Assembly (NCBI GenBank): GCA_025355995.1
Contig: JANXYQ010000014.1
Location: 1-64,000 of the forward strand
DNA: 64,000 bases
Reading direction: 5' to 3'
Source of the DNA: Spirochaetaceae bacterium
GTDB taxonomy: Bacteria; Spirochaetota; Spirochaetia; Treponematales; Rectinemataceae
The position numbers were made by a program, and so were the translations under genes. The notes under the pieces are model-generated. The model was not told where the DNA came from, did no database searches, and saw nothing but the letters and a program-made list of their open reading frames with translations. Shown here in pieces: positions 1-9,312 of this stretch (positions within the stretch are counted from its first letter, which is position 1; each line of letters starts with the position of its first letter).

Positions 1-648
1 CGGGTCGCAGGCCAGCCCCAGGCAGTTCTTGAGCGACAGCGCGGCTCCCTCCAGGCAGTCCGAGGCGCCCATGCCGAGGAGATGCAGGAGGCCCGCCGAG
101 GCCATGGCGGCGGCGGCCCCGCATTCGGCCTGGCAGCCGCCGGCGGCGCCCGAGAGGGTCGCCCTGGACGCGATGACCATGCCCACCCCGGAGGCGACCA
201 CGAAGGCGTCCTGGAAGGCGCGGGAGTCGGCGTCGAGCTCGGGGCGGCGCGCGTCCCTGTAGGCCCAGAGCACCCCGGGCACGACGCCGGAGGAGCCGGC
301 GGTGGGGAAGGCGACGATCTTGCCCCCGCAGGCGTTCACCTCGTTCACGGCGAGGGCGTAGGTTATGGCGAGGCGGAAGAGGGGATCGGCCACGGCCGTG
401 GCGGGGGCGGCCGCGAGGCGCGCGGCCGCGCCGGCGGTCAGGCCGGAGTAGGAGCGCTGCGGCTGGCTGAGGCCGAGGTCGAGGGACTGGCGCGTTATGC
501 GAATCCTCCTCGCGACCTCGGCCCTCGCGGCCTCGCTCGTCGCGGACGAGTAGAAAGCCTCCCTGGCGACGAGGAAATCGGGCAGGGAGAGCCCCGATTC
601 GGCGGCTCGATCGAGGAGCTCGGCGGCGGTGGAAAAAAGCCAATTCAT
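1..648 (-). CDS. sdaAA: L-serine dehydratase, iron-sulfur-dependent, alpha subunit (C-terminus beyond window)
   Basis: Large subunit of the oxygen-sensitive [4Fe-4S] serine dehydratase that turns L-serine into pyruvate and ammonia in the cytosol. The first 216 residues are visible; the family's alpha chain is about 290 residues, so the C-terminus lies before base 1. PTAGSSG (115-121), GGCQAECG (170-177) and NCLGLACDP (208-216) are conserved blocks of this family, and their cysteines fit a cluster-bearing enzyme. The ATG at 648 follows AAGGAG at 5-base spacing. It sits 13 bases after sdaAB, so both subunits come from one transcript. Truncated only by the window edge. Confidence 0.93.
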   Translation of the reverse strand, partial: MNWLFSTAAELLDRAAESGLSLPDFLVAREAFYSSATSEAARAEVARRIRITRQSLDLGLSQPQRSYSGLTAGAAARLAAAPATAVADPLFRLAITYALAVNEVNACGGKIVAFPTAGSSGVVPGVLWAYRDARRPELDADSRAFQDAFVVASGVGMVIASRATLSGAAGGCQAECGAAAAMASAGLLHLLGMGASDCLEGAALSLKNCLGLACDP

Positions 649-661
649 CGGGGGCTCCTTG

Positions 662-1345
662 TCACGAGCGAATGGAGGGCACGCGCACGACGTCCAGCAC
701 GGCGGCCAGGGCGGCGATCGAGGCGACGAGGCTCGAGTCGACCTGCCCGTCCACCTCGGCCACGATGAGGGCCTCGTCGCCCCTGTCCCTGCGCTTCGAG
801 GCGAGCGAGGCGATGTTGAAGCCGGCCCCCGCGAGGAGGGCGGCCACGCGGGCGATCACCCCGGGCTCGTCGTGGTGGAGCACGAGGATGGCGTCGAGCC
901 TCCCGTCGAGGAGGGCCTCGAAGCCGTTCACCGACTGCAGCAGTATCTCGCCCCCGCCCACGGAGGCCCCGCGCACCCGGAGCGAGCGAGCGCCCGCCCT
1001 GAGCTCGATGACGACGGTGTTGGGATGGTAGCGCTCGGGCCCGTCGTACACGGGGACTATCTCGACCTCCAGCCCCTCGCGCGCGGCGATCTCCGGCGCG
1101 AAGCTCAGGCGCTCGTCCTCCGGCAGGATGCCGAGGAGCCCTGCGATCGCGGCCTTGTCCGAGCCGTGCCCCTTGTAGGTGCGGGCCAGGCTGCCGTAGA
1201 AGAGGACCCTCGCGCCGTCGAGCGGCAGGGGGAGTATCCTGCGCGCCAGGTATGCGATGCGGGCGACTCCCGCCGTGTGGGAGCTCGAGGGACCTATCAT
1301 CACGGGCCCGAGGATATCGAAAAGCCCGATCTTCCTGTCGTCCAT
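662..1345 (-). CDS. sdaAB: L-serine dehydratase, iron-sulfur-dependent, beta subunit
   Basis: Small subunit (227 residues) of the two-chain serine dehydratase. GPSSSHTAG at residues 18-26 is the substrate-loop signature of the beta domain. The C-terminal third (about 150-225) reads as an ACT regulatory domain, starting near the LVLHHDEPGVIARV stretch. The start is placed at ATG 1345 (MDDRK), the usual N-terminus, rather than an in-frame codon six positions upstream. No Shine-Dalgarno sequence precedes it. Instead an extended -10-like TGCTAGGAT ends 8 bases upstream, so the operon may begin with a leaderless transcript. sdaAA follows 13 bases downstream. Confidence 0.93.
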   Translation of the reverse strand: MDDRKIGLFDILGPVMIGPSSSHTAGVARIAYLARRILPLPLDGARVLFYGSLARTYKGHGSDKAAIAGLLGILPEDERLSFAPEIAAREGLEVEIVPVYDGPERYHPNTVVIELRAGARSLRVRGASVGGGEILLQSVNGFEALLDGRLDAILVLHHDEPGVIARVAALLAGAGFNIASLASKRRDRGDEALIVAEVDGQVDSSLVASIAALAAVLDVVRVPSIRS

Positions 1346-1353
1346 AGGCGGGC

Positions 1354-1362
1354 ATCCTAGCA
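1354..1362 (-). promoter_or_regulatory. Extended -10 promoter candidate for sdaAB-sdaAA
   Basis: On the minus strand TGCTAGGAT reads as an extended -10 element. Its hexamer ends 8 bases before the sdaAB ATG. No good -35 element is seen. Transcription would begin at or within a few bases of the start codon. Confidence 0.35.
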
Positions 1363-1446
1363 CGATCCGGCGGACTCTTCGAGACGGGGGCGCCGCCCCC
1401 TTCCTGACGGTCCCCCGCTCAAGTAGACTCCTCCCGGAGACTCCAC

Positions 1447-2772
1447 GTGCAAAAGGACGCGACAGCGATCATCATCGGGGCGGGCCCCGCCGGGCTCTTC
1501 CTTGCGGCTCGCCTCGCGGCGCGGCTGGCCGGCCGCCTCTCGCCGCCCGCCGGCGAGGGCGTCCTCGTCCTCGAGAAGATGCCCAGGCCGGGTCTCAAGC
1601 TCCTCGCGTCGGGCTCGGGCCGGTGCAACCTGAGCCATTCCGGCCCCATCGGCGATTTCCTGGGCCATTACGGGAGCGCAGGCCGCTTCCTCAAGAAATC
1701 CCTGTACGCCTTCACCAACGAGGACCTTGCGCTCTGGCTCCGGGAGCGCGGCGTCGCGCTCGAGGCCGAGGAGGGCGGCAAGCTCTTCCCCGCGTCGCGC
1801 CGCGCCTCAGACGTCCTCGGCGTCCTCGTAGACGAATGCGAGCGGAACGGCGCGCGAGTGATCGCCGGCGCGAGGGCCGTCGAGGCCCGCCGCGAGGGCG
1901 GGGCCTTCGCGGTCGAGACGCTCGCCCAGGACGGTTCGCGCGAGGCCTACGGGGCCCCCTTCCTCGCCTTGGCCGCCGGAGGCCGATCCTATCCCGGCAC
2001 GGGCAGCACGGGAGACGGCTACGCCCTGGCCCGGGCGCTCGGGCATGCGATCGTCGATCCGCGGCCCGCTCTCGCTCCCGTCGCCCTGCGCGATACCGCC
2101 ATCTGCGCCCTCGCCGGCCTCTCCTTCGAGTCCCTGGCCTTCTCGATCCGCCGGGGTGGCAGGAAGATCGACGAGACGCGCGGCGACCTGCTCATCACCC
2201 ACGAGGGACTCTCCGGGCCGGGGATCCTCGACGCCTCGCGCGGCTTCGAGCCGGGGGACATCCTCGAGCTCGATTTCTCCGGCCTCGGCCTCGAGCGATT
2301 CAAGGCGGCCCTGGACTCGCGGATCGCCGCCTCGCCCCGCGCCCTCGCGAGGACCGCGATGGCGGACCTGGGCCTGCCCAGGCGCCTCGCGGAGCTGGCC
2401 TGCTCCCTCGCCGGGCTGCCCGAAGAAGCGAGGTGCTCGGACCTGAGGCGCGAGGCCCGCGAGGCGATGGCGAGGACGGCCGCCGCCTTCCCCGCCGAGA
2501 TCAAGGCCGTGGGCGGCTTCGAAAAGGCGATGGTCACGGCCGGGGGCGTGAGCCTGGGGGAAGTCGACGGCTCGTCCATGGAATCGCGCATCGCGGAGGG
2601 CCTGTACTTCGCCGGGGAGCTCCTCGACTACGACGGGGATACGGGCGGCTACAATCTGCAGGCCGCCTTCTCTACCGCCGAGGCAGCCGCGCGCGCCATG
2701 GCGCAGGCCGCCTGCGGACTCTTCCCGCCCGGCTCGACCATGCCCCCCCCTCGTGCTACCATCCTTCCATGA
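1447..2772 (+). CDS. HI0933-family NAD(P)/FAD-dependent oxidoreductase (BaiN/RdsA-like)
   Basis: A 441-residue flavoprotein of the HI0933/YhiN family; members bind FAD, but the substrate of this one cannot be named. The dinucleotide-binding GAGPAG is at residues 11-16. SGSGRCNLS follows near residue 56, and the family's C-terminal FAD-contact stretch (AGELLDYDGDTGGYNLQ) is near residues 392-408. The start is GTG 1447, with GGAG about 9 bases upstream. The TGA stop overlaps the plsY ATG (ATGA at 2769-2772), so the two are likely translationally coupled. Length is slightly above the roughly 400 usual for the family, partly from an Ala/Arg-rich loop at residues 20-35. Confidence 0.88.
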   Translation: MQKDATAIIIGAGPAGLFLAARLAARLAGRLSPPAGEGVLVLEKMPRPGLKLLASGSGRCNLSHSGPIGDFLGHYGSAGRFLKKSLYAFTNEDLALWLRERGVALEAEEGGKLFPASRRASDVLGVLVDECERNGARVIAGARAVEARREGGAFAVETLAQDGSREAYGAPFLALAAGGRSYPGTGSTGDGYALARALGHAIVDPRPALAPVALRDTAICALAGLSFESLAFSIRRGGRKIDETRGDLLITHEGLSGPGILDASRGFEPGDILELDFSGLGLERFKAALDSRIAASPRALARTAMADLGLPRRLAELACSLAGLPEEARCSDLRREAREAMARTAAAFPAEIKAVGGFEKAMVTAGGVSLGEVDGSSMESRIAEGLYFAGELLDYDGDTGGYNLQAAFSTAEAAARAMAQAACGLFPPGSTMPPPRATILP

Positions 2773-3470
2773 TAGACGTCGGCGCGGGACTCGCTCTGCC
2801 CCTCGTCCTCGCCTACCTCGCGGGCTCCTTCCCCTCCGCACTCGTCTTCGGCCGCCTACTGCGCGGACTCGACCCGAGGGAGCTCGGCTCGGGGAACGCC
2901 GGCGCCACGAACGCGCTCCGCAGCCTAGGCGCGCTGCCGGCGGCCCTGACCCTCCTCGCCGACGCAGCGAAGGCCCTCGCGGCGGTCCTCCTCGCGCCGC
3001 TCGCGTCGAGGCTCGCCCTCGCGCCGCCCCTGCCGCCTCGGGACCTGGCCGCCCTCTGCGCCGCGTCGGTCATCCTCGGCCACGTATTCCCCGTATTCGC
3101 GGGCTTCCGCGGGGGGAAGGGAGTCGCGGTGGCGGCCGCCGCCCTGGGCGCGCTTTTCCCGGCCGCCATTCTCTGGTGCCTCCTGGCCTTCGGCCTCGCC
3201 CTCACAGCCACCGGCTACGCCTCGGTCGCCAGCCTCGCGGCGGCGTTCGTTTTCCCCGCGGCGGCCTTCCTGACGGGCTCTCCCCCGCCCTGGGCCGCCG
3301 ATCCCTCGGCCGGACTCTCCCTGCCCGGCATCCTGGCGCTGCTGGCGCCCCTGGCGATCGTCGCGACGCACCGGAAGAATATAGCCAGGCTCGCGACCGG
3401 CTCCGAGAGCCGCTTCCCCCGGGCCATGATATGGAAGCGCGCCTTGGATAGACTGCGATCCCGAGGGTAG
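2769..3470 (+). CDS. plsY: Acyl-phosphate:glycerol-3-phosphate acyltransferase
   Basis: Integral membrane enzyme (233 residues) that transfers the acyl group from acyl-phosphate to glycerol-3-phosphate, the first acylation in phospholipid synthesis. The PlsY signatures GSGNAGATN (residues 40-48) and the glycine-rich GGKG in a cytoplasmic loop (about residues 115-118) are intact. The rest is five to seven hydrophobic segments, as expected. The ATG at 2769 overlaps the preceding flavoprotein stop by four bases and has no separate ribosome site, so expression probably depends on reinitiation. A matching plsX is not in the window. Confidence 0.95.
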   Translation: MIDVGAGLALPLVLAYLAGSFPSALVFGRLLRGLDPRELGSGNAGATNALRSLGALPAALTLLADAAKALAAVLLAPLASRLALAPPLPPRDLAALCAASVILGHVFPVFAGFRGGKGVAVAAAALGALFPAAILWCLLAFGLALTATGYASVASLAAAFVFPAAAFLTGSPPPWAADPSAGLSLPGILALLAPLAIVATHRKNIARLATGSESRFPRAMIWKRALDRLRSRG

Positions 3471-3521
3471 ATAGCGGCGAGTCGCATCGGCGCAGGTTAT
3501 TCGAAACAGCCCGCCGCGGGC

Positions 3522-4709
3522 CTAGGTTTCCAGCGCCTTCCTCATGGCCCGCTCGAAGCCGGGCAGGGCGCCCGCGATGACCTTGTCGTCGACGCAGTAG
3601 GCTATGCGGAAATAACCGGGAGTCCCGAAGCCCGAGCCCGGCACCGCGAGGATGTTCTCTTCCTTCAACAGGGCTATGAAGCGGGCCTCGTCGGCGAGGG
3701 GGCTCCTGGGAAAAAGGTAGAAGGCGCCGGCGGGCAGGTCGAAGTCGTAGCCCGCCGCCCTTAAGCCCGCCGCGAGGGCGTCGCGCTTACGCTCATACAG
3801 CGACACGTCGACGCAGGCTTCGCCCATGCCCGCGATGACCCTCTGCATGAGGCTCGGCGCGTTGACATAACCGAGGATGCGGTTGGCCAGGGCGAGCGCG
3901 CCCATCAGGTTAGGGAGGTCCTCGGCGGCCGGGTTGACGGCGACGTAGCCGATGCGCTCGCCGGGAAGGGAGAGGTCCTTGGAGTAGGAAGTGGCGACGA
4001 TCGAGTTCGCGTAGCTCGCGAGGACGCTCGGGACGGAGGCGCCGCCGTAGACGATCTTCCGGTAGGGCTCGTCGGAAACGAGGTAGAGGGCTCGCCCGTT
4101 CTCCCGGCCCTTGCGCTCCATCGCCCGCGCCAGGGCGGCTAGCGACTCGGCGGAGTAGATCCTGCCCGTCGGGTTGTTGGGCGTGTTGACCAGGACTACC
4201 TTGGTCTTCGCCCCCATGGCCGCCTCGAGGGCGCCGAGGTCCAGGGAAAAATCGGGCAGGGAGGGCACCGCCTTGAGGACGCCTCCGTGATTGTCCGCGA
4301 TGAAGCCGTACTCGACGAAGTAGGGAGAGCTCACCAAGACCTCGTCGCCCGGGTCGAGCAGGGCCTTGAGGATGATGTTGAGGGCGCCCGCGGCGCCGCA
4401 GCTCACCACGACCTGGTCGCCCCCGAGGGCGACTCCCTGGTCGGCCGAGATCCGGGAGGCGATCGCCGCCCGGGCCTCCGCGAGCCCGGCGTTCGGCATG
4501 TAGGCGTGGAGGGCGGGATCGTCGGCTTCGACGACGGCGCGCAGCCTCTCCTTCAGGGCCGCGGGAGGGGGCAGGTTGGGGTTCCCGAGGCTGAAGTCGA
4601 AGACCTTGTCCTCGCCGTGGATCTTCTTGAGCCTCGCGCCTTCCTCGAACATCTTGCGGATCATCGAGCCGTTCTCGACGTACTCGCGCATCTTCCTGGC
4701 AACGGCCAT
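3522..4709 (-). CDS. Pyridoxal-phosphate aminotransferase, class I/II
   Basis: Fold-type I aminotransferase of 395 residues. The PLP residues are visible: Lys244 in TSYSKDLSLPGERIGY for the Schiff base, Asp213 in SDEP, Asn178 in NTPNNPTG, and the Arg of RIAYC near the C-terminus for the substrate carboxylate. Substrate preference (aspartate, alanine or aromatic) cannot be read from the sequence. The start is ATG 4709 because GAGGAG lies 6-7 bases upstream; the earlier in-frame ATG at 4727 has no ribosome site. A promoter-like TTTGTC-17-TATGCT precedes it on the minus strand, divergent from the beta-galactosidase gene. Confidence 0.9.
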   Translation of the reverse strand: MAVARKMREYVENGSMIRKMFEEGARLKKIHGEDKVFDFSLGNPNLPPPAALKERLRAVVEADDPALHAYMPNAGLAEARAAIASRISADQGVALGGDQVVVSCGAAGALNIILKALLDPGDEVLVSSPYFVEYGFIADNHGGVLKAVPSLPDFSLDLGALEAAMGAKTKVVLVNTPNNPTGRIYSAESLAALARAMERKGRENGRALYLVSDEPYRKIVYGGASVPSVLASYANSIVATSYSKDLSLPGERIGYVAVNPAAEDLPNLMGALALANRILGYVNAPSLMQRVIAGMGEACVDVSLYERKRDALAAGLRAAGYDFDLPAGAFYLFPRSPLADEARFIALLKEENILAVPGSGFGTPGYFRIAYCVDDKVIAGALPGFERAMRKALET

Positions 4710-4769
4710 CGTACGCTCCTCGTTCATATGACTTTTCCCGCGCCTCCGAGCATACACTAGAGCGGCCGA

Positions 4770-4798
4770 TGGACAAAGTGCGCGAAAGGGTATGAAAT
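4770..4798 (+). promoter_or_regulatory. Promoter of the GH42 gene, apparently leaderless
   Basis: TGGACA (4770-4775), a 17-base spacer and TGAAAT (4793-4798), followed by only 6 bases before the ATG at 4805. There is no Shine-Dalgarno sequence. The geometry places the transcription start at the A of ATG. Confidence 0.45.
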
Positions 4799-4804
4799 GG
4801 CCGC

Positions 4805-6829
4805 ATGAGGAAACCCTACCCCCCCGTTAACTCAGCCCTGGCCGGACTCTGGCACGGCGGCGACTACAATCCCGATCAGTGGCTCGACCGTCCCGACGTC
4901 ATCGACGAGGATTTTCGGCTCTTTCCCCTCGCCGGAGTGAACGTCGTGTCGGTCGGCATCTTCTCCTGGACCCGCCTCGAGAGCGAGGACGGCGTCTACG
5001 ACTTCGCCTGGCTGGACGGGATCATGGACAGGCTGGACCGCGCGGGAATGAAGGCCATCCTGGCAACGCCCTCCGGAGCCAAGCCGGCCTGGATGTCGCA
5101 GAAGTATCCCGAGATACTTCGCTGCGCGCCCAGCCGCGTCCGGGACCTCCATGGCGGCCGCCACAACCACTGCTATACCTCGCCCGTCTACCGCCGCAAG
5201 GCGACGGAGATCAATACCCGCCTGGCCGAGCGCTACAAGGGCCACCCCGCCCTCCTGCTCTGGCATGTCTCCAACGAGTACGGAGGGGAGTGCCACTGCC
5301 CCCTCTGCCAGGAAGCCTTCCGCTCCTGGCTGAAGGCGCGCTACGGCGGCCTCGACGCCCTCAACGCGGCCTGGTGGACCGACTTCTGGAGTCACCGCTA
5401 TACGGACTGGTCCCAGGTGGAGTCGCCCTCCCCCCAGGGCGAGGGTTCCGTGCACGGCCTCGCGATCGACTGGAAACGCTTCGTCGACGCCCAGTCCCTC
5501 GATTTCTTCCTGGCCGAATCCGCGCCCCTGCGGTCGATCACGCCCGGCGTGCCCATAACGGTCAACATGATGGGCACGTACCCCGGCCTGAACTATTGGA
5601 ACTGGGCGCCCCGCGTCGACGTCGTGAGCTGGGACAATTACCCCCAGTGGCATCGCTCCGGCGACGGAGCCCCGGCGCGGGGCGACGCCGACGTAGCCTC
5701 CTACGCAGCCTTCCTCCACGACCTGAACCGCAGCCTCAAGGCCGGGAAGCCCTGGCTCCTGATGGAGAGCACGCCGAGCCAGGTCAACTGGCAGCCCGTC
5801 AACCGCCTCAAGAAGCCGGGCATGCACGCCCTCTCCTCCCTGCAGGCCGTGGCCCACGGATCCGACTCGGTGCTGTACTTCCAGTGGCGCAAGGGCCGGG
5901 GAGCCGCGGAGAAATTCCACGGCGCGGTGGTCGATCACGTCGGCCACGAGGGCACGCGGGTCTTCCGCGAGGTGGCCGAGCTCGGACGGGAGCTCAAGGG
6001 CCTGGCCGAGGTCGCGGGCACGGCGGTGCGGGCGGAGGCCGCGGTGGTCTACGATTGGGAGACGCGTTGGGCGATAGACGAGTTCTTCGGCTTCGCAAAG
6101 GCGGAGCGGAACTACGAGCGCGCCTGCGTCGAATTCCACCGCGCGCTCTGGAGGCGCTCGATCGCCTGCGACGTGCCGAACCAGGACCAGGACCTCGATC
6201 GATACAAGCTCGTCGCGGCGCCCTGGCTCTACATGATCAAGCCCGGTACGGCGGAGCGCCTCGATCGCTTCGTGAGGAACGGCGGCACCCTCGTCCTCAC
6301 CTTCCTCTCCGGCATGGTGAACGAGTCGGACCTCTGCTTCGAGGGCGGCTTCCCCGGCCCCCTGCGCGAGCTCGCCGGAGTCTGGGCGGAGGAGCTCGAC
6401 CCGCTATGGGGCGGCCAGGCCAATCGCGCCGTCCCCGCGAAGGGCAACGGCCTCGGGCTCTCCGGCGATTACGCCGTCGACAGCTTCTGCGAGCTCGTGC
6501 ATCCAGAGGGCGGCGCCGAGGTGCTCGCGACCTACGGGGACGACTGGTACGCGGGCCGGCCCGTCCTGACGCGGCACAGGCACGGGAAGGGCACGGTCTA
6601 CTACGTGGCGGCCAAGGCCGAGCAGCGCTTCACCGACGACCTCATGCAGGCCATAGCGCGGGACCTGGGCCTCGCCTCGGCCTGGGAGGAGAAGCTTCCC
6701 ATCGGCGTCAACGCCCAGGCCCGCAGCGACGGCGAGACCGACTACGTCTTCCTGATGAATTTCACGGATGAGGCCGCGGCGGGATTGCCGCCCTTCGGCT
6801 GCAAGGTCGAGCGCAGGAAGGCGCGTTGA
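4805..6829 (+). CDS. Beta-galactosidase, glycoside hydrolase family 42
   Basis: A 674-residue GH42 enzyme that releases terminal beta-D-galactose from oligosaccharides or plant-derived galactosides. The N-terminal TIM barrel carries the acid/base Glu158 (in WHVSNEYGG) and the nucleophile Glu321 (in LLMESTPS). Cys123, Cys163, Cys165 and Cys168 match the structural zinc cluster of the family. The middle trimerization domain and a small C-terminal beta domain follow, so length is full. There is no signal peptide, so the enzyme is cytosolic and acts on imported sugar. The stop overlaps the next gene's TTG start (TTGA), coupling it to the M19 dipeptidase. Confidence 0.95.
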   Translation: MRKPYPPVNSALAGLWHGGDYNPDQWLDRPDVIDEDFRLFPLAGVNVVSVGIFSWTRLESEDGVYDFAWLDGIMDRLDRAGMKAILATPSGAKPAWMSQKYPEILRCAPSRVRDLHGGRHNHCYTSPVYRRKATEINTRLAERYKGHPALLLWHVSNEYGGECHCPLCQEAFRSWLKARYGGLDALNAAWWTDFWSHRYTDWSQVESPSPQGEGSVHGLAIDWKRFVDAQSLDFFLAESAPLRSITPGVPITVNMMGTYPGLNYWNWAPRVDVVSWDNYPQWHRSGDGAPARGDADVASYAAFLHDLNRSLKAGKPWLLMESTPSQVNWQPVNRLKKPGMHALSSLQAVAHGSDSVLYFQWRKGRGAAEKFHGAVVDHVGHEGTRVFREVAELGRELKGLAEVAGTAVRAEAAVVYDWETRWAIDEFFGFAKAERNYERACVEFHRALWRRSIACDVPNQDQDLDRYKLVAAPWLYMIKPGTAERLDRFVRNGGTLVLTFLSGMVNESDLCFEGGFPGPLRELAGVWAEELDPLWGGQANRAVPAKGNGLGLSGDYAVDSFCELVHPEGGAEVLATYGDDWYAGRPVLTRHRHGKGTVYYVAAKAEQRFTDDLMQAIARDLGLASAWEEKLPIGVNAQARSDGETDYVFLMNFTDEAAAGLPPFGCKVERRKAR

Positions 6830-7850
6830 GCGACGCCGCGTCTACCGACGCGAAGGTCCTGCACGAAGGCCTCATCGTCGTAGACGGGCACTGCGATACC
6901 GCCTACGACCTCCTGGGCCTGGGCTTCGCCGGGCCCAAGGGGTCTCCCCGGGACTTCCTATCGAGGGGTGGGACGGGCCACGTCGACCTCCCGCGGCTGC
7001 GCGAGGGCGGCGTCACCTGTCAAATCATCGCGCTGTTCGTCGACGACGAGTATATGGCCGATCCGCGGGCTCACAGCTATCGCCTGCTCGAGGCGGTAGA
7101 GGGGGTCTTCGAGAGGACCGGGGATTTTGCCTCGCGCTCTCGGCCTCCGACATCGCGCGCGCCAAGGCCGAGGGCTGGACCGCCGCCCTCCTCTCCCTCG
7201 AGGGAGGGGAGGCGATAGGCGAGAGCCTGGGGGAGCTGCGCGCCTTCTTCGACCGCGGCGTCCGGCTCATGGGCCCCACCTGGAACCGCCGCAACGCCTT
7301 GGGCAGGGGAGCGGGGACGGGGAACCCCGAGGTCGACGGGTCGGGCGGCCTCACGGACTTCGGCAGGCGGGCGGTCGCCGAGATGGAGCGGCTCGGCATG
7401 ATCGTCGACGCGTCCCACCTCTCGGACGAGGCCTTGGACGACCTACTCTCGATAGCGCGCAGGCCCGTCGTCGCATCGCATTCCAACTCGCGCGCCCTCT
7501 GCCCCCATCCCCGCAACCTGGAGGACTCCCAGATCGAGCGCATCGCGGCCACGGGCGGCCTCGTCGCGGCCACCTTCGCCGGCCTCTTCGTGGACGCCGT
7601 GCCGGCCAGGGTCGGCCTCGGGCGCTTCCTCGACCACGTCGACCGCCTGGTATCGGTCGCCGGGGCGGAGCACGTCGGCATCGGCAGCGACTTCGACGGC
7701 TTCACGATGGACTACGGAGTCGTCCTACCCGATTGCTCGAGGATGCCCGAGCTGACCGCCGGGCTCCTGGCGCGAGGCCATTCCCCCGAGGATATCCGAG
7801 GGATAATGGGAGGCAACTGGCTGCGGGTGGTCGGCGAAGTGGTGGGCTAG
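6826..7850 (+). pseudogene. Membrane dipeptidase (peptidase family M19), broken by a one-base frameshift
   Basis: Zinc dipeptidase/renal dipeptidase family. The first part runs from TTG 6826 and contains the HxD metal pair in VDGHCDTAYD. After GDFA at about 7131 the frame is lost. The rest of the protein continues in another frame, with SLEGGEA, the VASHSNSRAL metal histidine and GIGSDFDG intact. Restoring one C at 7131 would give a normal 341-residue enzyme. Both halves look conserved and no other damage is seen, so this is either a recent mutation or a sequencing/assembly error. I found no canonical slippery heptamer. The start overlaps the GH42 stop by four bases. Confidence 0.85.
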
Positions 7851-8863
7851 ACCCTGTCCAGCCGAAAGACGCGCGCCTTCTTGCCCGAGACCAGCACGTC
7901 CAAGCTCTCGCGCAGCGCGAAACGGCCGGCTAGGTCGAGGCTCGCGCCGCGCGCGACGAGGAGCGCGAGCCGCCCTCCCGGGGCGAGCAGGCGCGCGGCC
8001 TCGGCCATGAAGAGCCCCAGGAGGGACTCGGCCTCGGAGGCGCCCTGCCCTCCTTCGTAGAGGCCCCAGGGCGGGTCGGTGGCTATCGCGGTGACGAAGC
8101 CCGGCTCGAAGGCCGTGGCGTCGAGGGCGTCCCTCGCCTTGGCGAAGAATGTCTTGCGCCTTCGGGCGAAGGCCTTGCCCTCCATCTCTCCCTTGACCGA
8201 GTCCACCTTGGCCTGGTCCGTATCGGCGGCGAAGACGAAGCGGTAGGGCAAGGCCAGGGCGCGCTCGAGCGCTATGCCTCCGTATCCGCAGAAGGGATCG
8301 AGGAAGACGTCGTCGGGCCCGGGGTCGGTCAGCTCGGCGAGGAGGCGGCAAGTCGTTCGCGGCAGCTCGCCGGGCCTGGTCGGGGCTTCGCGCTCGAAGC
8401 TGGCCCTCTCGAGGAAATAGGTCCTGCCGCTCGCCCTCTCCTGGACGCGGTACTCGCGGTCCGGCTTGGCCGAATCGGGGCGCAGGCCCGTGGCCCCGGC
8501 TATCGCCGCCTCGAGGGCGCGACGGGTATCGGGCGGAAGGGGCGCGGGGTCGTCGGGGCCGAAGGCGCGCAGGACGAAGGTCGAGGGCCCCCGGCCGCGC
8601 TCGCCTCGAGCCTGGAAGGCCAGGGACGCCGCCGCCGCCTCGAATGAGCGGGCTCCTCGCTCGAGCCGATCGGGCGACTCCGCCACGACGCGGAAGAGGC
8701 CGCGGCAGTACCGGAGGGCGGCCTTGGGCTCCTCGGCCGAGCGAAAGACCAGCGCCGAGTCGTCCGCGCTCGCGGGCGAGGAGAGCGGGATATCGCGCGC
8801 CACGAGCCGCGCGACGAGGGGTCCGAAGCCGGCCGCGTGGGGAGCGAACCAAACCTGCGCCAT
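7847..8863 (-). CDS. SAM-dependent methyltransferase, RlmKL/TRM11-like (UPF0020 type)
   Basis: A 338-residue methyltransferase. Residues 1-170 look like a degenerate RNA-binding region. The SAM motif FLDPFCGYGGIALERA is near residues 195-210, and the catalytic TDPPWG near 262-267 is typical of N-methylation of a base in RNA. I infer tRNA or rRNA as substrate; the specific base cannot be stated. It starts 7 bases after the Lrp gene stop and is third in the ald operon. Its stop overlaps the end of the convergent M19 gene by four bases. Confidence 0.75.
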   Translation of the reverse strand: MAQVWFAPHAAGFGPLVARLVARDIPLSSPASADDSALVFRSAEEPKAALRYCRGLFRVVAESPDRLERGARSFEAAAASLAFQARGERGRGPSTFVLRAFGPDDPAPLPPDTRRALEAAIAGATGLRPDSAKPDREYRVQERASGRTYFLERASFEREAPTRPGELPRTTCRLLAELTDPGPDDVFLDPFCGYGGIALERALALPYRFVFAADTDQAKVDSVKGEMEGKAFARRRKTFFAKARDALDATAFEPGFVTAIATDPPWGLYEGGQGASEAESLLGLFMAEAARLLAPGGRLALLVARGASLDLAGRFALRESLDVLVSGKKARVFRLDRV

Positions 8864-8870
8864 GCGGGAT

Positions 8871-9305
8871 CTACACGTACTTGCCGTAGTTCTTGAGCAT
8901 GATGAAGCTCTCGGAGGCGAGGATGCCCTCGACCTGGGAGAGCTCCTCGGTGAGGAACTGCACGAGGCCGCGGTTCGAGTCGAGCAGCACTTCGGCGATG
9001 AGGTCGTAGCGGCCCGAGGCTATCGAGACCGAGAGGACGTTCTTGAGATGCGAAAGCTCCTCGGCCTTGCGGTCGAGGAGCTTGGATTCGGCTACGCGCA
9101 TCGCGACGATGACCAGCTGCTTGTTCTCGAGCACGTCGGGATTGATCAGCGCCCGGATCTGGAGGATGCCCGCCTCCTTCAGCTTCTTGAGGCGGGCGCG
9201 CACCGTGCCTTCCGACACGCCGAGCTCTAGGGCTATCGTGTTGTTGGGCACGTAGCCTTCCTTCAATATCGAGATGATCTTCCAGTCGGTCTCGTCGGGC
9301 TGCAT
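8871..9305 (-). CDS. Lrp/AsnC-family transcriptional regulator
   Basis: A 144-residue feast/famine regulator. The N-terminal helix-turn-helix (about residues 8-50, including [20 protein letters not shown]) is followed by a RAM/AsnC ligand-binding domain with the [12 protein letters not shown] strand and turn. The start is ATG 9305 (MQPDETDW), preceded by AGGA at close spacing. It lies 7 bases after ald, so it is probably the local regulator of alanine dehydrogenase, sensing alanine or another amino acid. Candidate binding repeats lie upstream of ald at 10452-10547. Confidence 0.92.
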   Translation of the reverse strand: MQPDETDWKIISILKEGYVPNNTIALELGVSEGTVRARLKKLKEAGILQIRALINPDVLENKQLVIVAMRVAESKLLDRKAEELSHLKNVLSVSIASGRYDLIAEVLLDSNRGLVQFLTEELSQVEGILASESFIMLKNYGKYV

Positions 9306-9312
9306 CGTCCTA

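Noticed and set aside
7121-7140. Programmed frameshift in the M19 gene
   Set aside because: The sequence around the shift is not an X-XXY-YYZ heptamer, there is no obvious stimulatory structure, and the family is not known to use one.
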